From Sulfurisphaera ohwakuensis (GTDB lineage: Archaea; Thermoproteota; Thermoprotei_A; Sulfolobales; Sulfolobaceae), in assembly GCF_009729055.1 (NCBI RefSeq), contig NZ_CP045484.1:434001-498000 (forward strand): a stretch of DNA of 64,000 nt, given 5' to 3'. Position numbers and translations under genes: made by a program. Positions 1-9,982 of the stretch are shown in pieces. Under the pieces are notes generated by a model that did no database searches, was not told the origin of the DNA, and saw nothing but the letters and a program-made list of their open reading frames with translations. Numbering within the stretch: the first letter of the stretch is position 1; the number at the start of each line of letters is the position of its first letter.

Positions 1-882
1 TTTCTAGGAGGAAAAGGTAAAAATGCAATAAAAGTACCAGAAGAGCTATATATCCTTTCAAAAAAATTCGACTTAGATTATGAAAAACTTGTAAGAGCTA
101 GTAGATTAGTAGCTAAAGTCGATAGTGTGCTAATACAAGATTCTCACACTCTTTATCATCATTCTTTTATGGTAACAACAACAGGTAAGTGGGGTATAAT
201 ACAACAGGGTATGAATATAGAAACTAAATTTGCAAGAAGATATCATTGGAAGGAAACAGAAAATTTTGTAAGTGAACCTCATTCTGGTATAGCTGGTACT
301 AAGCAGAACCTAGCAATAAACGTAGTTGAAAAAGATAAAGAAAATACAAGAAAATTAATAGTAGATCTAGTTAGAGAAAGACCTTCTAATATTGTTGGTC
401 AAGTTAAAAGAGCCATGTCTATGCTTAAAGGTCAAACCACCTTAGATTCTTTCAATAAAGCGTTCAACATCATAATTTCTCCACAAGCTAAATTAATTTA
501 TATGAAACCTATAGATGTAAACAGAATACAGAACGTATTACAGCAATTATATGAATATAATCCCTCAAATTTAGAGGAAGTTTTACTTAATGGACTAGGT
601 CCCTCTACAGCGAGGGCATTATATTTGGTTGCTGATTTAATATATAATGAGCCACCTTCTTACAAAGACCCGGTAAATTACCCCTATGATCCATTTAAAT
701 ATACTTTTGCTAGTGGTGGTAAAGACGGAATTCCGTTTCCCGTAAATAGGAAAGTTGCATGGGAAGTTATTTATACGTTAGAAGATATTATAGAAAAAGC
801 TAAGCTTGAAAGGAAAGATAAAGATTTTGCCTTAAATAAATTAAAAGAGATGGTAAAGTATGGAGATAAAGAAAGGTCTTGA
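1..882 (+). CDS. DUF763 family protein (5' end outside window)
   Basis: The reading frame is open from base 1, so the gene begins upstream and only about the last 293 residues are visible. Typical DUF763 pieces are present: a segment around VRASRLVAKVDS, then LYHHSFMV, then FARRYHW and an EPHSGIAG motif. The family is archaeal and bacterial and has no settled function. A GLGPSTARALYLVADL stretch near the C-terminus resembles a helix-hairpin-helix, so nucleic-acid binding is possible, but this is inference. The stop overlaps the citrate synthase start by 23 nt, so the two genes are probably co-transcribed. The family call is firm; the function is unknown. Confidence 0.85.
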   Translation, partial: FLGGKGKNAIKVPEELYILSKKFDLDYEKLVRASRLVAKVDSVLIQDSHTLYHHSFMVTTTGKWGIIQQGMNIETKFARRYHWKETENFVSEPHSGIAGTKQNLAINVVEKDKENTRKLIVDLVRERPSNIVGQVKRAMSMLKGQTTLDSFNKAFNIIISPQAKLIYMKPIDVNRIQNVLQQLYEYNPSNLEEVLLNGLGPSTARALYLVADLIYNEPPSYKDPVNYPYDPFKYTFASGGKDGIPFPVNRKVAWEVIYTLEDIIEKAKLERKDKDFALNKLKEMVKYGDKERS

Positions 883-1981
883 GGACGTTTATGTTAAAGA
901 GACAGAGATAACATATATTGATGGGGAACTAGGTAGGTTATATTATAGAGGTTACTCCATATATGACTTGGCTGAATTCTCTAATTTTGAAGAAGTAAGT
1001 TACCTAATATTATATGGTAAATTACCAAATAGAGAAGAATTAAACTGGTTCCAGGAAAAGCTAAGGGAAGAAAGATACTTACCAGATTTTATAATAAAAT
1101 TTCTAAGAGAAGTGAGAAAAGATGCTCAACCAATGGATATACTAAGAACTGCAGTGAGCTTACTTGGTATTGAAGATTCAAAAAATGATGAACGAACTGA
1201 TATAAGGGGCATAAAATTAATTTCAAAATTCCCTACTATTGTAGCTAATTATGCAAGATTAAGGAAAGGGTTGGATATAATTGAGCCAGATCCTAAACTT
1301 TCACACTCCGAGAATTTCTTGTACATGCTATATGGAGATAGACCAAATGAAATAAAATCAAAGGCTATGGATGTCACATTAATCTTACATATTGATCATG
1401 AAATGAACGCATCAACCTTTGCCTCATTAGTTGTAGCCTCTACTTTGTCAGATTTATATTCTTCTATAGTAGCTGGAATATCAGCATTGAAAGGTCCTTT
1501 ACATGGAGGGGCAAACTATGAGGCATTAAAAATGTTTAAGGAAATTGGATCTCCCGAAAAAGTTAACGATTATATTCTAAATAGGCTTTCTAACAAACAA
1601 AGAATAATGGGATTTGGACATCGTGTTTATAAAACTTATGATCCAAGGGCAAGAATATTAAAACAGTATGCTAAACTATTAGCTGAGAAAGAAGGAGGAG
1701 AAATATATACTTTATATCAAATAGCTGAGAAAGTTGAAGAGATTGGAATAAAGTATTTAGGTCCTAAAGGTATATATCCTAATGTTGATTTCTTCTCCAG
1801 TATTGTTTTCTACTCTTTAGGTTTCGAGCCAGACTTCTTTCCAGCAGTTTTTGCTTCAGCCAGAGTAGTTGGCTGGGTTGCTCATATCATGGAGTATATA
1901 AAAGATAATAAGATAATTAGGCCTAAAGCATACTATAAAGGGGAAATAGGAAAGAAATATATTCCAATTGATAGTAGGTAA
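860..1981 (+). CDS. gltA: Citrate synthase
   Basis: Condenses acetyl-CoA with oxaloacetate to citrate in the cytoplasm; archaeal homologues may also accept propionyl-CoA (2-methylcitrate synthase). The 373-residue length is normal for archaeal type I enzymes. The catalytic triad is visible as H215 in GPLHGGAN, H254 in GFGHRVY and D310 in PNVDFFSS, and the C-terminal VGWVAHIMEY segment is typical. The ATG lies inside the end of the DUF763 gene, and the stop overlaps the start of the next gene. Citrate versus methylcitrate activity cannot be settled from sequence. Confidence 0.95.
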   Translation: MEIKKGLEDVYVKETEITYIDGELGRLYYRGYSIYDLAEFSNFEEVSYLILYGKLPNREELNWFQEKLREERYLPDFIIKFLREVRKDAQPMDILRTAVSLLGIEDSKNDERTDIRGIKLISKFPTIVANYARLRKGLDIIEPDPKLSHSENFLYMLYGDRPNEIKSKAMDVTLILHIDHEMNASTFASLVVASTLSDLYSSIVAGISALKGPLHGGANYEALKMFKEIGSPEKVNDYILNRLSNKQRIMGFGHRVYKTYDPRARILKQYAKLLAEKEGGEIYTLYQIAEKVEEIGIKYLGPKGIYPNVDFFSSIVFYSLGFEPDFFPAVFASARVVGWVAHIMEYIKDNKIIRPKAYYKGEIGKKYIPIDSR

Positions 1982-2648
1982 TATTAAATTGATAAAAATT
2001 AGGATAAATAAAGAGGAAGAATTATTCAGTAAGTTAGTTAAGATGGGTGAAGATATTAAAACTGCTTGTGAAACATTAAAGCAACTATTTCTAGGTGCAA
2101 TTTATAATAATGAAGATGCGGTTAGTAGTAATTTAGTAAAAATAAAGACTATAACTGAAAAAATAGCAATGGCTAGAGAAGAAATTTTAGAACTTTTATA
2201 CGGTGGAGCGTTTTTACCCGATTTTAAGGAAGCCATGGTAATGTTAACTCAAGCATTATACCATACGAGTACATCTATAAAAGATTCAGCAAGATCTCTA
2301 GCATCAAGAAAGCCCTCAGAAAAATGCATTATCAGTATAAGGGAAAGTCTATTATCTTATCTTTCTCTCATTCAAGAAGCTTCAGAAAAAGTAATATTAA
2401 TGCTTTCAACTCTTTCAAGAGATATGCAAGAAGCCCTGAAAGTAGGCAGGGAAATACAAATGTTGGAAAGAGCGGGAGATGATATGAAAGATACTCTAAT
2501 AACAAAACTTTATGAATTAGAGAAAGAAATCGATTTAATAACAATTTTACAAATGCGTGATGTAATCTTCTTCCTTGACGATATATTAGATTCAATGGAG
2601 GATGCAACTTTAAGTGTAGAAATTCTATATGCAACGTTAAAGGCCTAA
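1968..2648 (+). CDS. PhoU-like DUF47 protein, putative phosphate transport regulator
   Basis: An all-helical protein of about 220 residues matching the DUF47/PhoU-like family (COG1392), which usually accompanies PiT-type phosphate permeases and is thought to modulate them. The helices contain the expected charged bundles (EEILELLYGGAF, EMLERAGDDMKD-like segments, then DDILDSMEDA near the end). The first possible start is a TTG at 1968 overlapping gltA. A second TTG at 1989, just after the gltA stop, is equally plausible, and neither has a strong ribosome site. The gene faces the PiT permease and the two overlap by 12 nt at their 3' ends, so they are neighbours but not one operon. Confidence 0.85.
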   Translation: MIVGNIKLIKIRINKEEELFSKLVKMGEDIKTACETLKQLFLGAIYNNEDAVSSNLVKIKTITEKIAMAREEILELLYGGAFLPDFKEAMVMLTQALYHTSTSIKDSARSLASRKPSEKCIISIRESLLSYLSLIQEASEKVILMLSTLSRDMQEALKVGREIQMLERAGDDMKDTLITKLYELEKEIDLITILQMRDVIFFLDDILDSMEDATLSVEILYATLKA

Positions 2649-3602
2649 AATGCTTTTTAATACACCATAAGTAGCTAAGCTAACTATTATTGCTAGAATT
2701 GGGGATACTGTCCAACCCCTAGCTATTTGTAATAATTGCCTTTTTATATCAAAACCAAAGCTCCTAAAACTCAGACCTATAATTCCTCCCATTATAGTTT
2801 GAGTTATTGAAATGGGAACACCAAATATAGTAAAAATTTCTGAAATTATATCACTACCAATTAGTGCTGATGAAGCCCCTATATATCCAAGTCTTGTAAC
2901 TCTAAAACCTACTGTAATGGCTGCTTTCTTAGAACTTAGGTAAAGACCAAGAACAGAAGCAATTGCATAAGTTAAAGCCGTAATATAATAAGGCTCTGCA
3001 ATTACTCCAGCTGATATTATTATTCCGATTGCATTAGCACCAGTAACATATGAAGTAAATATTGATGCTAAAATTAAAGAATACTTATAATATTTTATTT
3101 GTTTTAAGAAATTTCTTCTATTTCCTATTACTTTTAAGAGAATAAAGTACATAGATAAGGAAGTCACAATAGCTATAGACGGTGAAACACCCCACGAGCC
3201 TACAGTAAACCAGAATTTTTCCCAATCAAAATCTATTACTCCTCTAGAGATTAAAACTAGAACAGCAATAGAAGGATAAATCATTTGGCTTAATGATGCC
3301 GGTATACCTAATTTATTTAAATAATAAAATGTAGTGGTTGAAGCTAAAAGTATAGAAGATAATAAAATTTCTAATATAATTATTTGATCAGATTTAACTA
3401 TCCCATAAACGCTATTAAGCATTGTATAACTACCTAAAAAAGCACCTATAAATAAGGAAAGCGCATTAATAGTGTATGCATGTTTTCTTTTTAATACGTT
3501 TGTAGAGAGTAAAATTCCTAAAGCCACAGCAGAATTATTTCCTCCAACACTAAATGAAGCTAATAACCCTACAATAAAGATTAGTAATAACAAAGTATTC
3601 AT
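2637..3602 (-). CDS. PiT family inorganic phosphate permease
   Basis: A membrane protein of 321 residues with about 9-10 hydrophobic helices. The first helix carries the PiT signature GGNNSAVALG and a second copy, VTGANAIGIIISAG, lies in the middle, so both halves of the family's inverted repeat are present. It probably imports phosphate with a cation. The ATG overlaps the end of the CopG-type gene by 4 nt (ATGA), indicating translational coupling and regulator-permease co-transcription. Convergent with the DUF47 gene. Confidence 0.9.
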   Translation of the reverse strand: MNTLLLLIFIVGLLASFSVGGNNSAVALGILLSTNVLKRKHAYTINALSLFIGAFLGSYTMLNSVYGIVKSDQIIILEILLSSILLASTTTFYYLNKLGIPASLSQMIYPSIAVLVLISRGVIDFDWEKFWFTVGSWGVSPSIAIVTSLSMYFILLKVIGNRRNFLKQIKYYKYSLILASIFTSYVTGANAIGIIISAGVIAEPYYITALTYAIASVLGLYLSSKKAAITVGFRVTRLGYIGASSALIGSDIISEIFTIFGVPISITQTIMGGIIGLSFRSFGFDIKRQLLQIARGWTVSPILAIIVSLATYGVLKSILGL

Positions 3603-3817
3603 ATTTTCTTCTTTTCCTCATTCTCAATACTTTTTAGATACTGTATATACTCTATAATCGCATCTCTAATTAAATCACTTCTGTTAGAATAACCTAGCAT
3701 TTTTGTCATTTCATCAATTTCTCTCAGAAAATCTTCTTCTAATTTAAATGAAATTGTCTTAACTTCTCCTAGGTCAATTTCAAATGTTGTTTCATTTACT
3801 TTTCTTATAGTAGCCAT
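3599..3817 (-). CDS. CopG/RHH-type transcription regulator
   Basis: A protein of about 72 residues with the ribbon-helix-helix pattern: a short strand (KTISFKLEEDFLREIDEMTK) followed by GYSNRSDLIRDAIIEYI. RHH proteins bind DNA as dimers, often repressing their own operon. I prefer the ATG at 3817 (MATIRKV) to an upstream one at 3832, because a TATA element at 3845-3853 places the RNA start between them. It sits directly before the PiT permease with a 4-nt overlap, so phosphate transport may be its target (inference). Confidence 0.85.
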   Translation of the reverse strand: MATIRKVNETTFEIDLGEVKTISFKLEEDFLREIDEMTKMLGYSNRSDLIRDAIIEYIQYLKSIENEEKKKI

Positions 3818-3844
3818 AAGTATCATAAACAAATTGTAAGGACA

Positions 3845-3853
3845 TATAAAAAA
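3845..3853 (-). promoter_or_regulatory. TATA element for CopG-PiT operon
   Basis: On the minus strand the sequence reads TTTTTATAT, about 32 bp before the ATG at 3817. This suits a transcript with a very short leader. The assignment is by position and composition only. Confidence 0.5.
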
Positions 3854-3980
3854 CCTTTTCTCATACGGACATCCACGATAGAACTTATATAATGCTATAT
3901 AGAGTTACATTTTTCAAATAAGGACTATTAAGGGCAAAAATCCTTTTAAGACTTAATAAAAGAAAGATTATAGTTTTACA

Positions 3981-6095
3981 ATGGAAACAATTTCTATTGA
4001 CGATTTGCCGTTAGACATAAAAATTATAGATATTTTAAAAAGAAGAGGAATTAGAACTCTTAACCCACCACAATCTGAAGCAATAAAAAAAGGTTTACTA
4101 GATGGAAAAAGACTCTTAGTGACATCTCCTACTGCTTCTGGTAAAACTCTCATTGCAGAACTAGGCATGATTAATTATCTTCTATCAAAAGGCGGAAAAG
4201 CAATATATATTACTCCCCTTAGAGCATTAACTAATGAAAAATATAATACGTTTAAAGATTGGGAAACTCTTGGTATAAAAACTGGAATGACAAGTGGAGA
4301 TTATGATACTGATGACGCATGGCTCGAAAATTATGATATAATAGTAACTACATATGAAAAATTAGATTCTTTATGGAGACATAAGGCTAAATGGCTTAAC
4401 GAGGTTTCATATTTTGTTTTAGATGAGTTTCATTATTTAAACGATCCAGAAAGAGGTCCTACCGTTGAATCAGTTGCTATTAGAGCGAAGAAAAGAGGCA
4501 TAGTATTAGGATTAAGTGCAACAATTAGTAATGGTAAAGAGATAGCTAACTGGTTAAATGCTGAACTAGTAGCTACTAATTGGAGACCAGTCCCGCTAAA
4601 AGAAGGAATAATATATCCAGAAAAGAAAGGATTTATAGTATTGTACAAGGATAATACCAGCAGGAAAGTATATGGGGATGATGCTATAATAGCTTACACA
4701 CTAGATATAGTTTCAAAAGGAGGACAAGTTTTAGTGTTTCGTTCTTCGAGAAAGTTAACCGAAAATACAGCTAGAAAAATAGTTCAATATATGAATTTTG
4801 TAAAATTAGAGGATAAGAAATTACTGGAAATTGCTAGAAAAATTAAAGAAGTCGAAGATGCAGGGAGTAATGAGAAAGAGGACTTATATAACCTCGTATT
4901 AAGGGGTGTTGCTTATCATCATGCAGGTCTCTCTAAAGGACTTAGGGATATAATAGAATCTTCTTTTAGAGATAGAATATTGAAAGTGATAGTGGCAACA
5001 CCTACATTAGCTGCTGGAGTTAATTTACCTGCTAGGGCAGTAGTTATAGGTGATATTTATAGATATAATAGAAAAGTTGTCGGATATATGGATTTAATCC
5101 CAGTTATGGATTATAAGCAAATGAGTGGCAGGGCTGGAAGACCAGGTTTTGATGAAAATGGAGAAGCTGTTGTAGTTGTTAGGAACAAAAGAGAGGCAGA
5201 AAAAGTATACGAAAGGTATTTAATGTCTGATGTGGAACCAGTTGAATCAAAATTAGGTTCAGAAAGTGCATTTTATTCCTTCCTTATTAGTATTATAGCA
5301 TCTGAAGGTGAAAAAACCACAGAGGAACTAATGGACTATGTAAAGGAAACCTTACTTCCGAAAGAACTAGCTAAAAAATATTTTAGATCTGGGTTAGATT
5401 GGTTACTACAACATGATATCTTTGCTGAAATGAGTGATAAAATCACATTAACTAGATTTGGAAGAAGAATATCAGATCTATATATAAATCCTTTCACTGC
5501 AGTAACAATTAGAGAAGCTTTAGAAAAGAATGAAAAAGGATGCGAAATAGCATATCTTCACTTGTTAGCTTATACTCCAGATGGTCCTTCAATTGGAGTA
5601 AGTAGATCTGAGGAAGACGCTCTTATAGATGAGTTAAATTGTGAACTATTTGTTGATGAGCCCGAAGATGAATATGAATTTTCAAATTACATATCAGCAT
5701 TAAAAGTAGCTTATATTGTTTATGATTGGATAAATGAAATAGATGAAGATACAATCCTAGGGAAGTATGGAATAGGATCAGGTGATTTAAGGGCTATAAT
5801 AGATACAATGGATTGGTTAACTTATTCTGGTTATCATGTAGCCTCCGTCCTAGAATTAAAAGATCATAAGGATATCTTAGAAGAACTTCATGCTAGAGTT
5901 AAAGACGGAGTTAAACAAGAGCTGATTGAATTGGTAAAGATTCCTGGAATAGGAAGAGTAAGAGCCAGACTACTTTATCAACACGATATTAAGAAACCAG
6001 AAGATATTGTATTAAACCCAGAAAAGGTTAAGCAACTTTTAGGTCCTAACTTAGGTGAAAAAATTGTCAGAGAAGCTGCAAGAACTATTGCTTGA
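3981..6095 (+). CDS. hel308: Hel308/Hjm superfamily 2 DNA helicase
   Basis: ATP-dependent 3'-5' DNA helicase acting on stalled forks and Holliday-type junctions. The 704-residue length is typical. Visible motifs are Walker A SPTASGKT (49-56), motif II DEFH (148-151, where many homologues have DEIH), motif III SAT (179-181), and motif [15 protein letters not shown] winged-helix and ratchet region follows, and the C-terminal helix-hairpin-helix contains [16 protein letters not shown]. An A/T-rich TATA-like segment near 3951-3959 lies about 27 bp before the ATG, suggesting a leaderless mRNA. Confidence 0.96.
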   Translation: METISIDDLPLDIKIIDILKRRGIRTLNPPQSEAIKKGLLDGKRLLVTSPTASGKTLIAELGMINYLLSKGGKAIYITPLRALTNEKYNTFKDWETLGIKTGMTSGDYDTDDAWLENYDIIVTTYEKLDSLWRHKAKWLNEVSYFVLDEFHYLNDPERGPTVESVAIRAKKRGIVLGLSATISNGKEIANWLNAELVATNWRPVPLKEGIIYPEKKGFIVLYKDNTSRKVYGDDAIIAYTLDIVSKGGQVLVFRSSRKLTENTARKIVQYMNFVKLEDKKLLEIARKIKEVEDAGSNEKEDLYNLVLRGVAYHHAGLSKGLRDIIESSFRDRILKVIVATPTLAAGVNLPARAVVIGDIYRYNRKVVGYMDLIPVMDYKQMSGRAGRPGFDENGEAVVVVRNKREAEKVYERYLMSDVEPVESKLGSESAFYSFLISIIASEGEKTTEELMDYVKETLLPKELAKKYFRSGLDWLLQHDIFAEMSDKITLTRFGRRISDLYINPFTAVTIREALEKNEKGCEIAYLHLLAYTPDGPSIGVSRSEEDALIDELNCELFVDEPEDEYEFSNYISALKVAYIVYDWINEIDEDTILGKYGIGSGDLRAIIDTMDWLTYSGYHVASVLELKDHKDILEELHARVKDGVKQELIELVKIPGIGRVRARLLYQHDIKKPEDIVLNPEKVKQLLGPNLGEKIVREAARTIA

Positions 6096-6246
6096 ATATA
6101 TATTATATCAGAAACAAGAATTCTCAGTTCCATGTGATAGCATTGAAAAAATAAGGAAATTATTTTTAGCCTTAGGTAGAAATGTAGTAGTGAAAGAGAA
6201 AAAAGGGGAAGAATGTGTTATAATGGTATATTACCATGTTTCTTAG
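6088..6246 (+). CDS. Small hypothetical protein downstream of hel308
   Basis: A reading frame of about 52 residues starting at a TTG that overlaps the hel308 stop by 8 nt; a GTG at 6055 is an alternative start. The protein has a charged helix ([13 protein letters not shown]) followed by two beta-like stretches ([17 protein letters not shown]). I do not recognise it. It overlaps the convergent pccB 3' end by 29 nt. It may be a real small domain protein translated with hel308, or an accidental frame. Confidence 0.4.
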   Translation: MLEYILYQKQEFSVPCDSIEKIRKLFLALGRNVVVKEKKGEECVIMVYYHVS

Positions 6247-7789
6247 GATACCTATATTCCCTCTTAGTCTTTAGCATTTCTAATCCAGCTGCAATTACTC
6301 TTCTAGTATCTTTTGGCTCAATTACATCATCAACTAGTCCCTTCTCAGCAGCCCAGTACGGATTTGCAAACAACTTTCTATATTCTGCTATTCTTTGCTT
6401 TAATACCTCATCTGGATTTGAGGCTTGTTGAATTTCTCTTCTATATAGAATTCTTACTGCACCTTCCGGTCCTGTTACGGCAATCTCGGCTGTTGGCCAA
6501 GCATATACTAAATCTGCTCCTAAACTCTTTATGCTCATTGCTATATGTGCTCCTCCATAAGATTTTCTAACAATTACTGTAATTTTAGGTACAGTCGCTT
6601 CAGCAAATGCATATAGCATCTTTGCGCCATGCCTTATTATGCCTTTATACTCTTGATCAGTCCCCGGTACATAGCCTGGAGTATCTACTAGGCTAATTAG
6701 GGGTATGTTGAACGCATCACAGAATCTAATAAATCTTGCTGCCTTGTCAGCAGCATCGATATCTATAGAACCACCAAATTCTTCTGGGTTATTAGCTACT
6801 ATTCCAACAACATTACCCGCAATTCTTGCGAATCCTACTATTATGTTTTGTGCCCAATGTCTATGAACCTCAAGGAATTCACCATTATCTACAATCTTGT
6901 AAATTATTTCCCTCATGTTATAGGGTTTTGCCGCATCATTAGGAACTATTTGTTCTACTCCAGTTGCATCTCTATCTGCTGGATCTCCAGTATCAATATA
7001 AGGAGGTTCTTCCATGTTATTTGATGGTAAATATGATAATAGTCTTTTAGTTAAATTAATTGCTTCTTGTTCACTATCAACCATGAAATGTACTACACCG
7101 GACTTTGTTGCATGAACGATAGCTCCACCTAGATCTTGGAAAGATACTTCTTCTCCTAAAACTACTTTAGTAATTTCTGGTCCCGTTACAAACATATAGT
7201 ACGCGTCTCCTTTAATCATAATTATGAAATCCGTTAGTGCTGGCGAATAAACCGCACCACCTGCTGCTGGTCCAGCCATAATAGTTATTTGTGGAATCAC
7301 ACCAGAAGCCATTACATTCATTTTGAATACAGCACCATATCCTTCTAACGATAATGCACCTTCTTGTATTCTTGCACCACCAGAATCATTAATACCTACA
7401 ACTGGTGCTCCTACTTTTAGAGCTAATTCATAAGCTTTAACAATCTTATTTGCATGTGTCTCTCCTAAGCTTCCTCCTAATACTGTAAAATCTTGGGCAT
7501 ACGCAAAAACTGTTCTACCGTCAACTTTACCCCAACCAGTAACAACACCATCTCCATAGAATCTCTGCTTATCTAGACCGAATTCCGTAGCTCTGGTAGT
7601 TGCAAAAGTCATAATTTCATTAAATTTACCATCGTCAAATAAAAGTGCTAATCTCTCTCTAGCTGTAAGCTTACCTTTACTGTGCTGGAATTGTATTCTT
7701 TCATCTCCTCCTCCCTTATATGCTTTTTCTTTTAATTGTCTTAATTCTTCAATTAATTTTTCAACCGGAGGTTTTTCATACATAGACAT
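6218..7789 (-). CDS. pccB: Acetyl/propionyl-CoA carboxylase, carboxyltransferase subunit
   Basis: Transfers the carboxyl group from biotin to acetyl-CoA or propionyl-CoA. In Sulfolobales one promiscuous enzyme does both steps of the 3-hydroxypropionate/4-hydroxybutyrate cycle. The 523-residue protein has both crotonase-like halves: the N half with SGGARIQEG and GPAAGGAVYSPAL, the C half with DTPGYVPGTDQE and SYGGAHIAM. It ends in the usual [13 protein letters not shown]-type tail. The ATG at 7789 is preceded by GGTGATAAA, a good ribosome site. It is the last gene of accC-accB-pccB. Confidence 0.95.
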   Translation of the reverse strand: MSMYEKPPVEKLIEELRQLKEKAYKGGGDERIQFQHSKGKLTARERLALLFDDGKFNEIMTFATTRATEFGLDKQRFYGDGVVTGWGKVDGRTVFAYAQDFTVLGGSLGETHANKIVKAYELALKVGAPVVGINDSGGARIQEGALSLEGYGAVFKMNVMASGVIPQITIMAGPAAGGAVYSPALTDFIIMIKGDAYYMFVTGPEITKVVLGEEVSFQDLGGAIVHATKSGVVHFMVDSEQEAINLTKRLLSYLPSNNMEEPPYIDTGDPADRDATGVEQIVPNDAAKPYNMREIIYKIVDNGEFLEVHRHWAQNIIVGFARIAGNVVGIVANNPEEFGGSIDIDAADKAARFIRFCDAFNIPLISLVDTPGYVPGTDQEYKGIIRHGAKMLYAFAEATVPKITVIVRKSYGGAHIAMSIKSLGADLVYAWPTAEIAVTGPEGAVRILYRREIQQASNPDEVLKQRIAEYRKLFANPYWAAEKGLVDDVIEPKDTRRVIAAGLEMLKTKREYRYPKKHGNIPL

Positions 7790-7830
7790 ATTTTATCACC
7801 ATACCTTTTATAATAAAGAAAGAAAAAATA

Positions 7831-8334
7831 TCATTTAATAATAAGTAATAAATCACCTTTCTTTACACCTTGACCGGGTTTTACCATAATTTTTTGTACT
7901 ACTCCGCCTACTGGAGCTGAGATTATAGTTTCGCTTTTCATTGCTTCAATAGACAACAATGGCTGTCCTTTATTTACTGCATCGCCTTCTTTTACTCTTA
8001 TCTGAACAATTCTTCCTTGCATTGGTGATAAAATTTCACCCTCTTTCCCTCTTATCAAATCTTCAATAGACTTACCTTGTTCTATTGGTGTTTCTGTTAT
8101 TTTGTCTACCTTAAAGATTGTTTCGTCATCAATTATAATAAAACCATTATCTACATATACTCTATGAACTTCCCCATTAATCTTAAAGAGTAGTTCTCCT
8201 TCTCTCCAGCCAGGTCCAATATATTCTATTTCAAACTTATTATCCTCAAAATTAATTACATCTTTATTATTTTGTTGATCGTAAGTCATTACGTAATTAT
8301 CTCCTAATTCTGAGGATACCCTAAGTAACTTCAT
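7831..8334 (-). CDS. accB: Biotin carboxyl carrier protein of acetyl/propionyl-CoA carboxylase
   Basis: Carries biotin between the carboxylase and the transferase. The C-terminal 70 residues form a biotinyl domain with the modification site EAMKSE (lysine at about residue 133). The first 90 residues are a separate beta-rich region that probably contacts the partner subunits. The start is taken as the ATG at 8334, which shares its A with the accC stop (TAATG). A GTG six bases upstream is possible but less likely. Confidence 0.94.
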   Translation of the reverse strand: MKLLRVSSELGDNYVMTYDQQNNKDVINFEDNKFEIEYIGPGWREGELLFKINGEVHRVYVDNGFIIIDDETIFKVDKITETPIEQGKSIEDLIRGKEGEILSPMQGRIVQIRVKEGDAVNKGQPLLSIEAMKSETIISAPVGGVVQKIMVKPGQGVKKGDLLLIIK

Positions 8335-9875
8335 TACCACATCACCCTATAAGAGGATTGTTGCATTAAACCATATGTTTTCCAATTTGACCTCTTTGTC
8401 TGGCTTTGTGTTTGAACTGAAGTACTTGTTGTTGTTATTTTCTTTAATAACCCTCTTTGATATAATGTTGCAGCTAAAGCCGCTTTCATCTGCTCTTTTG
8501 TTTTTAAGAATTTTAAGAATTGTTCCCTCTTCTCAGCTATATATGCAGTTGAGAATTTACCTTTCTGGAAATCTTCCTCTTGGGATATCCATTTATATAA
8601 CTCAATTGTAGTTCTAACTCCGCCTATTTTGTAATCATTTAAAGCTCTTATTCCAGCTTGTATTGCATAAGCCCTATTTTCGCCATATACAATCAGTTTT
8701 GAAATCAATGAGTCATAAAATGGTGGTACATAGCTACCTAAAGTAACACCACTATCTACTCTTACGCCAGGACCAGTTGGTTCCTTATAGTATGTGATAA
8801 ATCCTGAGCTACCAGTAAAGTCATTTAACGGATCTTCAGCATTGATTCTATATTCGATTGCGTGCCCTCTTACTCTTTTATTCAATTCTTCTTGGGTAAA
8901 AGGTAAATGTTCACCTGCAGCGATATTTATTTGAAGTTTTACTAAGTCAATTCTAAATATCATTTCAGTAATTGGGTGTTCAACTTGAAGTCTTTTATTT
9001 AATTCAAGGAAATAGAATTCTCTCGTAGTATCTGAGAAAACTGTTTCAAATGTTCCTAATGTGTAATAATGAATAATTTGACCGAACTTGATAATGGGTT
9101 CAAACATTCTTTCTCGTTCTTCCATTTTTAGAGCTGGTGAGGGAGCTTCTTCAATTAATTTCTGATTTCTTCTTTGAATTGTACACTCTCTTTCCCATGC
9201 TACTACATAGTTGCCATATCTATCTCCTATTAGCTGAAACTCAATATGTCTAGGATTAACTGCGGCTTTTTCAATATATAAATCAGCTTTCCCAAAGGCT
9301 TGATAAGCTAACCTTTTATTCCTTTCCCAAACTTCAACTAATTGGTCTGGATTATCAACCCTAGTTATTCCAGTACCTCCACCACCGAATGCTGCTTTTA
9401 CCATTATTGGGTAGCCAATTTTTTCAGCTAATTTTAGAGCCTCATCTAAACTATCAACTGGACCGTCAGAACCCGGTGAAATAGGTACTCCAGCTTGTTT
9501 TGCAATTCTTTTACCGTCTAGCTTACTTTTAATAGCTCTCATAGCATCTACTGGTGGTCCAATCCATGTTAATCCAGCCTTTACAACAGCTTCAGCAAAA
9601 TCTGCGTTTTCAGATAAGAAGCCGTAACCTGGATGAACTGCATCAGCATGAGCTTTTTCTGCTGCATCAATAATGGCTTGAATATTTAAGTAGCTTTCTA
9701 ATGCTGGTGGAGGGCCTATATAATAAGCCTCATCTGCATATTTTACGTGTAATGCATATTTATCAGCTTCTGAATACACAGCAACAGCTTTCATGCCCAT
9801 TTCTTTAATTGCTTTCATCACTCTTACTGCAATTTCTCCTCTATTTGCAACAAGAACCTTTCCAAAGGGTGGCAT
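8334..9875 (-). CDS. accC: Biotin carboxylase subunit of acetyl/propionyl-CoA carboxylase
   Basis: ATP-grasp enzyme that carboxylates biotin on AccB. It has the N-terminal KVLVANRGEIAVRV segment, the glycine loop AAFGGGGTGITRV, the RECTIQRRNQKLIEEAPSP block, and the ELNKRLQVEHPITE active-site segment. At 513 residues it carries the extra archaeal C-terminal tail of about 60 residues ending in a Ser/Thr/Gln-rich stretch. It is first in the accC-accB-pccB operon; a TATA element lies at 9906-9920. Confidence 0.95.
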   Translation of the reverse strand: MPPFGKVLVANRGEIAVRVMKAIKEMGMKAVAVYSEADKYALHVKYADEAYYIGPPPALESYLNIQAIIDAAEKAHADAVHPGYGFLSENADFAEAVVKAGLTWIGPPVDAMRAIKSKLDGKRIAKQAGVPISPGSDGPVDSLDEALKLAEKIGYPIMVKAAFGGGGTGITRVDNPDQLVEVWERNKRLAYQAFGKADLYIEKAAVNPRHIEFQLIGDRYGNYVVAWERECTIQRRNQKLIEEAPSPALKMEERERMFEPIIKFGQIIHYYTLGTFETVFSDTTREFYFLELNKRLQVEHPITEMIFRIDLVKLQINIAAGEHLPFTQEELNKRVRGHAIEYRINAEDPLNDFTGSSGFITYYKEPTGPGVRVDSGVTLGSYVPPFYDSLISKLIVYGENRAYAIQAGIRALNDYKIGGVRTTIELYKWISQEEDFQKGKFSTAYIAEKREQFLKFLKTKEQMKAALAATLYQRGLLKKITTTSTSVQTQSQTKRSNWKTYGLMQQSSYRVMW

Positions 9876-9905
9876 TTTTTACCCTACTTATAATAGAGTA
9901 TTTAT

Positions 9906-9920
9906 GGTTTAAAAAGTTTT
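9906..9920 (-). promoter_or_regulatory. BRE/TATA promoter of accC-accB-pccB
   Basis: The minus strand reads AAAACTTTTTAAACC, a good Sulfolobales BRE plus TATA. Its centre is about 36 bp before the accC ATG, giving a leader of about 10 nt. Confidence 0.6.
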
Positions 9921-9965
9921 AATCTTTCAATTTTAATCATACAGATTATAAAAAGAATGCAATTA

Positions 9966-9982
9966 TAAAAAAGAAAAAGAAT
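9966..9982 (-). terminator. T-rich terminator after box C/D sRNA
   Basis: Directly after the D box, the minus strand runs into a tract of mostly T (ATTCTTTTTCTTTTTT). This fits archaeal termination. It would end both the ABC transporter transcript and the sRNA. Confidence 0.5.

Noticed and set aside
2368-2634. Open frame of 88 codons on the minus strand
   Set aside because: Lies wholly inside the DUF47 gene in antisense and has leucine-rich content without family features; a shadow.
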